From Mesostigma viride (Eukaryota; Streptophyta; Mesostigmatophyceae; Mesostigmatales; Mesostigmataceae): a stretch of 64,000 nt of DNA. The stretch lies in NCBI GenBank assembly GCA_009746045.1, contig RPFO01000497.1, positions 1,072,970-1,136,969 on the forward strand, given 5' to 3'. The translations under genes were made by a program, and so were the position numbers. Of the stretch, positions 36,765 to 47,620 are shown piece by piece (the first letter of the stretch is position 1; each line of letters opens with the position of its first letter). The notes under the pieces are model-generated. The model saw nothing but the letters and a program-made list of their open reading frames with translations, did no database searches and was not told where the DNA came from.

Positions 36765-37812
36765 CCAGGACCTGGTTGCTCCAGACTTCTGGCCTGCGCT
36801 GTTTGTCTCGATCATTGACATATTGCCACAACTTTAATTAACATTAATTCGCGAGGATCTGTATCAAATTAAGCTAGGTATATCCCGCGTTTCCCAAAAG
36901 GGTAGGGAAACCTGTCACCAACTACGTTCAGATGTTGCTGGACGACCTCGTGGTCCCAGCCCAGTTTGAGCACCGCATCCACTCTCTCTCCCGTCTTTGG
37001 ACTGCCATGCAGGACAAGACGCGGTGGAAGAAGATTGTCAAGGCACACACGCCCGACCCTGTGGGCAAGCCACCTCCCCCCAAGCGGAGGAGGCGTTTTG
37101 ATGAGTAGTGCAGTTAGGATTTTCTAGATAGAGTTAGGATAGTTCGATCACGCGGCTTCCTCCACCCCATCCATCATGAAATATGTGCTACATGACCTCC
37201 CCACGGAGGCATGTTATAATTTAATTTAATTTAATTTAATATCCCGCGTCAAGTCTGCCTCTCTATTAATTTAGCCACGCTCTGCCTATAATGGGATCCC
37301 GATTTCTGGCCTGCGCTGGTTGTCTCCTTGATCATGGGACGTACTCCCCATGTGGATGATGCATGAAGAACTTAGCCCAGCTTTGCCTAAAGATATGCAG
37401 AGAGTCGCTCTCTGATGAGAAGCCATGCCCTAGCCTTTGTGAAGTGAGACAACTATGCCTGGTCGCATGCCAGGATATATGCCAGGATCTGGTTGCTCCA
37501 GACTTCTGGCCTGCGCTGTTTGTCTCGATCATTGACATATTGCCACAACTTCAATTAACATTAATTCGCGATGATCTGTATCAAAGGTATATCCCGCGTC
37601 AAGTCTGCCTCTCTATTAATTTAGCCACGCTCTGCCTATAATGGGATCCCGATTTCTGGCCTGCGCTGGTTGTCTCCTTGATCATGGGACGTACTCCCCA
37701 TGCGGATGATGCATGAAGAACTTAGCCCAGCTTTGCCTAAAGATATGCAGAGAGTCGCTCTCTGATGAGAAGCCATGCCCTAGCCTTTGTGAAGTGAGAC
37801 AACTATGCCTGG
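36765..37812. repeat. Tandem duplication of about 357 bp, first copy split by a LINE insertion
   Basis: Segments starting GCCAGGA(C/T)CTGGTTGCTC (36765 and 37481) and continuing to GTGAGACAACTATGCCTGG (37450 and 37812) are nearly identical once the 36891-37238 insert and one target duplication are removed. Confidence 0.9.
36891..37238 (+). mobile_element. 5'-truncated LINE insertion, 348 bp, with target duplication
   Basis: Flanked by ATATCCCGCGT at 36880-36890 and 37239-37249. The empty site is preserved in the neighbouring tandem copy at 37589-37599. The insert has an intact ORF end (NYVQMLLDDLVVPAQFEHRI, WTAMQDKTRWKKIVKAHTP, PVGKPPPPKRRRRFDE, stop 37106-37108), a 3' UTR, a hairpin CATGACCTCCCCACGGAGGC (37190-37209) and an AATTT tail. 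It is the best-defined LINE copy in the window and one of the youngest. Confidence 0.93.
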
Positions 37813-37904
37813 ACGCATGGCGATCCAACGCGCCGTGGATGGACTAGGGTAGTACGTTGTCTGGGAGGAAAGATGCGAAGGCCGCGTGGCTATCTCTAGG
37901 TAGA

Positions 37905-38090
37905 CCTGGCTTGTATAGCCATGATGATCTTCCCCCCATGCATATGTCTGCGGCTTTAGGTAGGTGCTGGAATACATAGTGGTGTGCAGATGCACTTTGT
38001 GCACCCAGAGCAGGTGTAGTTTACACCCTACCCTTGCAGGAAGTAGCCCAGAGTGTTTTTAAAAGCCATATGCCCAGGCTTCTCAAGGAT
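37905..38090 (+). repeat. ORF1-only LINE 3'-UTR fragment, plus orientation
   Basis: Runs GTATAGCCATGATGATCTTC, GTGCACCCAGAGCAGG and AAAAGCCATATGCCC up to the TTAA run at 38091. It is the inverted counterpart of 38115-38330, so the two 3' ends meet tail to tail. Confidence 0.7.
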
Positions 38091-39914
38091 ATTAATTAAT
38101 TAATTAATTATCAACATCACTCCGTTGGGAGTAGATGTAGCACATAGCCCTGAGAAGGGGCATATGGCTTTTAATACATTCTAGGCTACTTCATGCAGGG
38201 GTGGGAATGTAAGCTACCCCTGCTCTAGGTGCACCAGGGCACCCGCACCCTCATGGTCTATCACGCTATGCCCGGGTAAGGGGGGAGCATGCCTGTGAGG
38301 GGGAAGATCATCATGGCTATACAAAAACTAGAGCGTGGCATCTCAGCAGAGAGCAGCTCTCTGCATGGGCACAGCATTACTAAATAAAACTAGGCATCGT
38401 CTGGAGTGTGGCTCATCATAGGCACACATGTACATGATTACATAAAGCGCGTGGCTTAGCTGGAATAGGGCCTCTAGGAGGCGTACATGTACATGGCCAC
38501 GGTCTATCTATTCTACACTACTACTGCTGTATTCCCCTAAGCTGGGGCGTCTGGAGTCGCTGGGGCCGCGGGGGTCGCCTGCCAGGGCTTGTGGCCGACG
38601 TAGATGGCCGCCCCCTTCCAGTACACCGGCTGCCCCGCCTTGGTCTGCCGGAGCTGGAGGTAGGTCGGCCATAGCTCCCGTCGCCGTTGTTGCTGCGCCA
38701 GGGTCAGGTCGTCATCAAGGGTGAAGAGAGTCTTCTCGAGCCGCTTGCGGCGTCTGAGAAAAGAAATCTTGTCCGCCGGGGTCTTAAAGGTGAGAAGGAG
38801 CGGGGGCGGCCCTGCCTTACCCCGCGCGCGGGGAAGGCGGTGGGCGGCCAGCTCGATCTCACCAGTAAGGCCCATGCGATCAAGGATTTCTCTCTCAAAA
38901 GCACGCGCAAGCTTCTCGGAATTCTCACCTTCCTCCATCTTGAGATTCTTGACAATGACGTTAAGGCTGCGCTTAGCGAGCTCGGCCTCCTCGCGGAGGT
39001 CAAGCGTCTGCCGCTGGAGCTGTGCTGCGACGGCGGAGGTGGTGGAGGTGGTGTGCTGCTTAAGCATGTCCGCCCAGGTCGTGATGGGAGGAGCATCGCC
39101 GGCCAGGCCAGCAGGGGCTGGCTTGGCGGCAATGTCCTTCACCGCCTGGGCGGTGAGGCCGGCGGTGTTCTGCAGGACCTCGACATCTGGCGATTGCGTT
39201 GTCTTTAAGACGCTGGTCGATTTCACGGAGCTGGGCGGTGATGGCGTCGGAGGTGGGGGTGGTGGCGGTGGAGGAGGCGAGGAGGGTGGCGGTGGCGGTG
39301 GGGATGGTGGAGAGGAGGGGGAGCTCGGCAGCCAGCGTGCTGCCCATGGCCGCCACATCTGCAGCGATGGGGGCCACGTGCTGCTCGAGGGCCTCCTTGA
39401 GGAGTGAGCGGATGGAGGATTCGGTTAAGGTGGTGGTGAGGGGCTTTGGGGGCCAAAGCTCCTCGATGGAGCGTCCAAGGAGGGAAAAGAGGGCGAATTG
39501 CTGGAGGTGGGGGCGGCGGGCGGTGAGGACGTCTTTGCCGAAATTGCGCCTCTGGAGGCGGGCATTGACAAGGCGACCTTGGTGGGAAAGCTGCTTGCAC
39601 AGTTCTAGAAGAGAGGCATGCGTCCCGAAAAACACATGGCCCAGGATGCGATCGGGTGTAAGCTTGTCAAAATAGCCGGGCTGGCTGGCGTCAAAGTCGT
39701 ACTCATCCAGCAGCCCGTCAGAACGACTGCGCTTGGGTTCGGGCGACGCTGCTGGCGATGCGGGCGCAGCAGGGGGCTGGACGACCACTAGAGCTTGGCT
39801 AGTGGCGCCGCTGCCTTCTGGGCCGGTGGGCGAAGCTGCAGCCGAAGCTGCAGACGTATTTTCATTGCCGAGCGCAGCCGTCAGGCTGCGTTGCGTCGAT
39901 GGGCGTTTGCTCAT
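38091..39914 (-). mobile_element. ORF1-only (HAL1-like) non-autonomous LINE
   Basis: ORF1 starts at 39914 with MSKRPSTQRS. A frameshift near 39200 moves it into the frame ending at 38537. The C-terminal half has a coiled-coil-like stretch then SLNVIVKNLKMEEGENSEKL, HRLPRARGKAGPPPLLLTF, FTLDDDLTLAQQQRRRELW and VYWKGAAIYVG, the order seen in L1-type ORF1 proteins (RNA-binding RRM-like domain plus C-terminal domain, a nucleic-acid chaperone). No RT follows: after the stop comes a 3' UTR of about 420 bp, a hairpin CTACTCCCAACGGAGTGATG (about 38117-38136) and a TTAA tail. An RT-less element must borrow a partner's machinery. The 5' end was not defined. Confidence 0.75.
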
Positions 39915-40116
39915 CGTATATTGCGTAATAGCGTCGGAAAATTATATCAGCATGTGCGTCTTAGAAAGACGAAGCGATTGTGATATTCACGACTAAATTC
40001 GGTGCTCAAACGTGAAAGTTATGAGCGCCGCTGTCAGCCATGGCTACCTCGTGGCTCGTGGCTCGTGGCGCGTAACAGGGATCTGGATATGTGCTACTTA
40101 TACTCCCAACTTTGTA

Positions 40117-40375
40117 CAAGGGCATGCCTCGCATTTCGGACGAGATTCGACAGCGTAGGATATAGCATTCGTAGGACATCTTGCTCGCACCAGCCAGGTA
40201 GACACCGACCTCGGTCTGGCCGGCCCCCAGCGGCTTGGCCAGCCAGGGCGGCATATATCCTGACCTGGCCTGGCCCCCCAATGACATACCTAAGAAGGTA
40301 GGCAAACATGTCATGACCTACCCACAACAGTTGCTGGCTGACCTAGTGGTCCCAGCCCCGTTTGAACAGATCGCA
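40117..40375 (+). mobile_element. LINE ORF2 C-terminal fragment (copy F)
   Basis: Reads YKGMPRISDEIRQRR, then LARTSQVDT-like, GRHI..TWPGP-like and QQLLADLVVPAPFEQ segments with frame breaks. Similarity to the module fades after about 40375 and no tail is seen. Confidence 0.65.
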
Positions 40376-41254
40376 TTCACTCGATCCTCTCGATCTCTTG
40401 CCGATTGCATTACCGAAAGAGGCAACATTCGTTTCCCTTGAAAATTCAAGTACAACGGACGGCGCGCAAATTTCAGCGTACGGACTGATCCAGGACCGGA
40501 TCGACCAAACCCGATCTGCCCAAATCTGCCCAAATCTTTCACTTCACGAGTCACTACCGGATCTGTACGGCACCTGCGGGCCGACTTCCTGATTCCGTGG
40601 ACTCCGAGCATAGAACATTTTTTTCTGAGACGGCAGGCTTAGTCTTTAAAGACCAACCTCGGGCAGTGTTCGATGGCATGGAAGCTCTTGCTGTCGTTTA
40701 AACGGCGCTGTCAATTAAGTCTGTTGGTTTTTAATTTTGACAGGACTCGCCCAGCATGTTTTCCGCATGTTTTTAGCTCCAGGAATTATAACAGCTGTAA
40801 TATCACCAGTGGAATGCGGGAGGGGAGGTCGGGCTTAAGGAAAACTTTCTTTCGTTGTCATGCCACCATTCAAGCTCCGTGGTTACATGCACGACAGTGT
40901 AAGGCCCCTTCAAGAGAAGTTTCTGCGATCATAGACCGATAGTGCGCCACCGGTACTGGTAGAGAAATTTCATGCGTTTCTTGGAACGCCTATAGGCTTA
41001 ATGACGGCTAGGCAAACGAGCTACTATCTCGCCCCGGCTAATCTATGAAACGTAAGTGTGCCGCCTTTCCCGTGCGCTTGCAAGTGTGGGGATCTCAGCG
41101 GGTCATTCGTTGTCACGTTTACGAAGCGTCTACCCATGTGTTCCATGGCAAACGCGGTGTGCCTGGCATCCGCAATGTGCTCTGAGCATGGGTGTGTTCG
41201 GCATTGGTCTCGGCCGCAGCTTGTCAGGCCCTGAGTCGCGATGCACGAAGCACG

Positions 41255-41288
<34 letters not shown>

Positions 41289-41780
41289 ATGACTCTTTGT
41301 GTCCGTAGCCAGTGTTGCCGCTTTAGTTCTGATGTATGACTTGCATCGCAGCACTTTGATATCAACACGGCTCACATTACCAGATTACTAGCAACACTGG
41401 TTACATGTTGCAAACTGCATTGGTATACAGATAATATTACAAATGCAAATAATCTGTACATAATATACAAAAGAGATGTCAATAATCTGCATTGAAGAAG
41501 ATGCAGGTGTTTGACTGTGCATGGAGGCAAGAGCTGCTTGTTGATAGCAGCCACCGCCATGGGCTATGTTGTGTCGCTTTCACATATATTTGCCCATCGT
41601 CATTTTCTTCAGCGCTGTAGTGCATGATGGCAGTGCCACAACAATCCATGCCAATGATTTGTCATGATGGGGGGAAAGGATGACATTTCTACCTGGCTGT
41701 TTGACACGTGCATGCTTGACTCGCTCACCCAGCCACTCCCTCCCTCACGCACCCACGCAAGCAAGCACACCCACATCCAC
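40376..41780. other. Unassigned sequence
   Basis: No supported gene. A short GT run lies at 41255-41290. Confidence 0.35.
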
Positions 41781-41789
41781 ACTGTCCCA

Positions 41790-42246
<457 letters not shown>

Positions 42247-42289
42247 CCATCAAACATGCATGCACGTCTAGTGTCTCTCCATTTGAGCA

Positions 42290-43820
42290 CCTGTCCTTAC
42301 ACCCCCGCAGTGGCAGCCAAGCGAGGAAGCAACCAAGGGACCAAGCGAACCCCCCAACTGCCCGACATCACCGGAATGTACCGTCCGGAATGTTCGTATG
42401 GCACGTTAATTGCACAAATACCTGCCCCACATTTTCTTCAACGCTATATAATGCATCATCGCAGTGCCACAACAATCTGGGCTCTGAGATATTGAATCAT
42501 ACGGGGGGGGAAGATGACAGGCATACCTGGATGTTTCACACGTGCATGCCTGAACGGCACATGGATTATGAAACAAATTGAAAGCACGGGCGCACAACAT
42601 CAACCAATATCATAACTTATTTTACTGTACAAGGTAATGTTCATTGGTACCACATGCATTACTGGACAACTTTGGAGTTGGGTTTGATATGGCCTGCAGG
42701 CTATCTATTGTGAAAACTGCAAGGCATGCTGGTATGGCTACTAAGTGGAACACCATGAATGGAATCCCTAGGAACACCAAGCCTAGTAATGTAAATTACA
42801 GGTGGCACAACTGGCACACACCACATCGTGGCAAATATAAGCCTGGACTGCAACAGATGATGGCATTTTCCTGTTATGGCATGGTCGATCGGAGGGAATT
42901 TTCAACTTTTAATGCCGATGGACAATGTGAAAGTTATTCCACATAGGGCGGCCCGGCACTCAGCTGCTAACGTCTAGCTGACAACAAGCTTCACGGCCGA
43001 ATCAGGGATGCAGCGTCCACTATTAAACCAAGGCATATGAAAAAAAATTCCTGCACAACGTCGGCTTACCGATGGTTGTGGTTAGCATGCGTGAACAAGA
43101 AGATTGTGTGGTTTGTACGCCAGTCTGATCCGGCGACATGGCAGTGGCTGCCGGCCAGCACATGCGCATGCCATTCGACATGCTGAATGGGGGGCTGTGC
43201 GTTAAAATCAAAATGAACATGACAAACATCTCATGTAAGAAATTTATATACAGCTTTCTGTCTCAAGCCAAAAAAGGGTGTGTCGTCATGCAATATATCA
43301 GTCCTGCCAGCCATAAACCTTAACTCCTAATCTGGAATTCACAATTGGCTTGTTTGAATCACACGCATAAACAAAGTAGTCGACACATGTCTACGGAAGC
43401 GGCATTTTGAACGTGAGATTGGATTGATTCGCCGTTTGGTTAGTAAGTTTCCCAGACTGCCATCGCTAGCAAATTTACCATGGCTAGCAGGTGCTGCGGT
43501 GCATTTTTTTGCTTAGGCAACGGGACCATTTTTCTTTAGTCTAGCGCAAAAAAGGCTAAGCATGGGCGGGTCGACATGGCGTCGCATGGGCCGTGAGGCC
43601 GGACTTGAACGGACGATAGTGTTGTACTAGTTCAGGCTGAAAATGATTCCACCGTTTTCCTTTTCTGATTCCACCGTTTTTCCTTTCCGATTCCTTGGAT
43701 GAAATCTGGCCGAATCAGACAGAATAGTTCCTGCGGTGCCAAAAGGGCGGTTACGAAAATGTGTGGCTGGAGTTTGTGCGAAGGGTAACTACTTTGACTG
43801 GTGCGCACTTGAAACTAGTC
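42290..43820. other. Unassigned sequence
   Basis: A 100-aa plus ORF at 42644-42946 has no family resemblance. Sequence near 42420-42560 echoes 41600-41720 (CCACA, TTTTCTTCA, GCACTACAT-like, TGACA..ACCTGG, CACGTGCATGC), so the compound microsatellite sits between two diverged copies of one segment. Confidence 0.4.
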
Positions 43821-43879
43821 GGCATTGCTAGATGCCGCGGGGGTACACTCCAACTTGAAAGCCGGACGTCTTGGGGGTC

Positions 43880-44718
43880 AAGGCCTGGCTTTCGGTAATG
43901 CAATAGTGAGTTGGACTGCTATGGACTTGCTTGGACTGCTTGGACTTGCTATGGAGACGTCAACCTCCCTTGCCGACGAGCTTAAGGCCCGGACCAGCTC
44001 CTTACCCTCATGGGCCTGGTAGGTGAGGTAGAACTGCGTGGGTGTCACCGCCTTCCCCAATCACGGGACAAGGTGGCTCCCCCACCAGTTCTGCTCACCT
44101 TCCCCTCCCGTGAGGACAAGCAGCGGTTCCTCTCTCGTCGCAAGCGGTTGCACGACCTCACCTGGACGCTGGACGACGACCTGACCCCCGCTCAGCAGCA
44201 GCAGCGACGCGACCTGTGGCAGGAGTACCTCCGCCACAAGCAGGACCCCCAGAAGCCCAAGGTGTACTGGAGGGGCGGGGACCTGATGATCAACCACAAG
44301 ATGTGGACGCCCCCCGCGGGCTAGACTAGCTAGTAGCCCTAGCTTGTATCCACAGGTAGTCACTGCCGGCCGCTATGGCAGCCATATATATGCTTAGAAC
44401 GTTTGCAGGCCTAGCCGGGCCAACATACCTAGTCACGTGCACTGCTAACGCACGGTACACATGCCTGTGATCAGTTTACTCGCCCAAGCTCCTTGTTATG
44501 CCATGCTCACATGGCTCTTATTGCACCCACAGATTGCCGGATCGTTAGCGTGTCCGTTTAGCTACTAGCGCGCCCGAATGCAGCTGTGGCATGCCTTAGG
44601 CATGAAGGAGACTATAGGGGTCTCTGCCCTTTCTCCTGTTGTGCACACACAGGGATTAAAAGCACTTCGGTGCTCCGTGACTCCCCAACGGGAGCACTAG
44701 TTTAATTAATTAATTAAT
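43880..44718 (+). pseudogene. Truncated ORF1-only LINE copy with 3' UTR, hairpin and TTAA tail
   Basis: Frame 44010-44324 gives HRLPQSRDKVAPPPVLLTF, WTLDDDLTPAQQQQRRDLW and PKVYWRGGDLMINHKMW, closely matching the C-terminus of the element at 38537-39914. About 375 bp of 3' UTR follows, nearly identical over its last 205 bp to 17868-18077, ending in GTGCTCCGTGACTCCCCAAC then GGGAGCAC (44669-44696) and a TTAA tail to 44718. Confidence 0.75.
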
Positions 44719-44955
44719 TGGACTGCTATGCAGGACAAAAAGAGGTGGAAGACCATGCAATATTGCGATCCAGGCTCATACGCCCGCCCCTGTGGGCAAG
44801 TCCCCTCACCCCAAGCGGAAGGGGCGCTTTGCTGAGTAGAATATTTATAGGTATAGGGTTTTTTAGATTAGATTAGTTCGGATTCGTGGCTTCGCCCCCC
44901 TCCATCCATCCAAGGGAATATGTGCTATGTACATGATCTCCCAACGGAGTCATGT
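44719..44955 (+). mobile_element. LINE ORF2 terminal fragment directly abutting the TTAA tail
   Basis: Starts TTGGACTGCTATGCAGGACA, within the WTAMQ block, and runs through the proline-rich end to a stop, a 3' UTR and the hairpin ACATGATCTCCCAACGGAGT (44931-44950). It then passes into an AATTC repeat instead of the AATTT tail of other copies. Confidence 0.75.
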
Positions 44956-45715
44956 TCCAATTCAATTCAATTCAACTCAATTCTGACAATTCAATTCAAT
45001 TTGAACAATTCAATTCAATTCAATTCAATTCAATTCAATTCAATTCAATTCAATTCAATTCAATTCAATTCAATTCAATTCAATTCAATTCAATTCAATT
45101 CAATTCAATTCAATTCAATTCAATTCAAATCAATTCAATTCAAATCAATTCAATTCTTGAAATTCAATTCTTGAAATTCAATTCTTGAAATTCAATTCTT
45201 GAAATTCAATTCAATTCAATTCAATTCAATTCAATTCAATTCAATTCAATTCAATTCAATTCAATTCAATTCAATTCAATTCAATTCAATTCAATTCAAT
45301 TCAATTCAATTCAATTCAATTCAATTCAATTCAATTCAATTCAATTCAATTCAATTCAATTCAATTCAATTCAATTCAATTCAATTCAATTCAATTCAAT
45401 TCAATTCAATTCAATTCAATTCAATTCAATTCAATTCAATTCAATTCAATTCAATTCAATTCAATTCAACTCAATTCAATTCAATTCAATTCAATTCAAT
45501 TCAATTCAATTCAATTCAATTCAATTCAATTCAATTCAATTCAATTCAATTCAATTCAATTCAAATTCAATTCAAATTCAATTCAATTCAAATTCAATTC
45601 AATTCAATTCAAATTCAATTCAAATTCAATTCAATTCAATTCAATTCAATTCAATTCAATTCAATTCAATTCAATTCAATTCAATTCAATTCAATTCAAT
45701 TCAATTCAATTTAAT
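44956..45715. repeat. AATTC pentanucleotide array, about 760 bp
   Basis: Begins exactly where a LINE 3' tail is expected. Mostly perfect, with a variant island at 45126-45200 (CAAATCAATT and TTGAAATTCAATTC) and another around 45560-45630 (AAATTC). The plus frame has no stops (SIQFN repeats), an artefact. Confidence 0.97.
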
Positions 45716-46021
45716 TCAAGTCTGCCTCTGCAACTAGATCCATGCTATATCGCCTAGCGCCGTTCAATGGAAAGGATCGAGATCCCTGGTGATATTGTGC
45801 ATGCATGAGCTATAGCCGGGGTCGTGTGCATGTTGCAAAGTTGTCGATCCACATCAATGAATGTGTGAATATCGATCATGTGCACAGTATACCAGGCCGG
45901 AAGCTAGGAAGTGTTAAGTGAGACAACAAAGTAATACATAGTATTTCCACCGCTGCATGGCCAGGTCGATCATTTACTGACTCGAGCGCACAACCCCGTA
46001 GTTGAATCGAGAATATTATAT

Positions 46022-47137
46022 GTGAGACCCGAAGTCAGCCCAACTCTGGCTAGACAGCTTATCACTGGAAGCGCGGGCGGTGGGGCTTATGACCAGCAAG
46101 AAAACGGAGGTCATGGCCATCGGCTTCCCTGCTGGGATAGCCCCACCCACCGTCCTCTTGCTGGACGGCAGCCCCGTCCCCCCGCGGCGACTCGCTTCAA
46201 GCTCCTTGGCAGCTGGCTTCCCTCCACGGCCGACGCGTCACCCGCATTGGCCAGGCCTGGGCGGGCGGCCCTCCGCCGCCTCGACAGGTTCTGGACCTGC
46301 CGCTACCTGAGTGAGCGACGCAAGCGCATTCTGTTTAAGGCCCTTGTCCTCAGCATCCTCCTTTACGGCTGCGAGGCGTGGACCCTGGACCAGGCGCTGA
46401 GCCAGCAGCTTGACGGCACCGTCACTCGAATGCTCCGTCATATCCTCGGCGTCCGCGCTAGCAAGAACGCCGCACCCGGGCCGAGCTCTACTGCGAGCTC
46501 CCTCTTGTCACCCATACCATCCGACACCGCCGCCTCCTCTTTAATTGCCGGCCATCTTGCCCGCACAGACCAGGTGAATACCGATGTGGGCCCTGCCGGG
46601 GGGCTTAAGACGGGCAAACCAGGTAGACACCTCCTCCTATGGCAGGGTCCCCTTGTCCCATCGCAACCCACTGGCAAACTTGCGTGCGCCCGCGGCACCG
46701 GCGCGGCGCGACCCGGACCTATGTGACACAACTGCTTGAAGATGCAGGGCTTCTGGGACTATCCATACTCCGCACCCGCATGATTGACAAGGAGAAATGG
46801 GCTGCCATCTGCGATAAGCACCTTCCTGAGGGGTGGGTATGCTCCTGTTTTCTCCCCACGGGCCCCGCGGCCCGTTGCTAGCCAGGGTAGAAGTCCGCGG
46901 GTGGAGGTTATCGGCCCTGAGGATAGCCGCTACACTACCGCCTCGTCTGCCATTACAGTAGAGTCCTGACAGCTCGGATAAGGATTACATCCCTATCTAG
47001 TGCTTAATTAATGGTTAGGGAATGATGCAGACGATATTTGTTTAAACTTTTGTGTGTACTTATTTTTTCTAATGAGATTAGCATAGTACTTTGTGGCATG
47101 CCTTTGCGCATGACACGCAAGTACTTACTTACTTATA
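46022..47137 (+). pseudogene. LINE ORF2 fragment with ACTT-tailed 3' end
   Basis: Frames give GLMTSKKTEVMAIGF, RRKRILFKALVLSILLYGCEAWTLD, RMLRHILGVRASK, LIAGHLARTDQVNTD and, frame-shifted, LLEDAGLLGLSILRTRMIDKEKWAAICDKHL. The 3' UTR (46980-47137) contains GATGCAGACGATATTTG..AATGAGATTAGCATAGTAC, a GGCATGCC..GCGCATGACACGC hairpin, then ACTT repeats. It differs from the AATTT group in its C-terminus. Confidence 0.75.
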
Positions 47138-47620
47138 TAAGTGAGACAACTAAGCAATAGTTTTAAGCTATATTTATATCGTGTAACGTGTAGTTGTCTC
47201 GCTTACTACGTGTGTAGCGCATTCCGCGTTCACGAGTTCGTGCACTCATCATGCAGGCAGGCAGGCAGGGAACAATAGGGTAAATGGAAGGCACACCCAT
47301 TTAAACATTCAATGATGATAGAACAAAGAACCTTGGTAGGCTTTGGGGCCATCTGCACCCGTTGATAGAGAACCAGACCCATATTACAAGCCCATATATA
47401 CAAATGAAAGGGCCCACACTGGTCATTCTGATCCAAGTGAATACCACATCATGTCTTTGATTGCCGTTCTCCAAGTAACACCATGACCAAAAATTCAAAT
47501 GCAAACCCTGGCCGATGTTTCAGGCCTGTGATTATAATGTCTCATCGATACCCTGGCCCATCACAATGTATCGCCCTCACGTGTGGTGGCCATAATAACT
47601 TAAGTGTCGTGTTGGATAAC
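47138..47620. other. 3' flank of the fatty acyl reductase gene
   Basis: Contains a short GGCA run (47251-47270). No other feature is seen. Confidence 0.4.

Noticed and set aside
42644..42946. 100-aa plus ORF
   Set aside because: No family resemblance, no intron or conserved-motif support; length expected by chance.
44920..45714. SIQFN-repeat ORFs
   Set aside because: AATTC array without stops in that frame; no initiation context and no non-repeat protein sequence.
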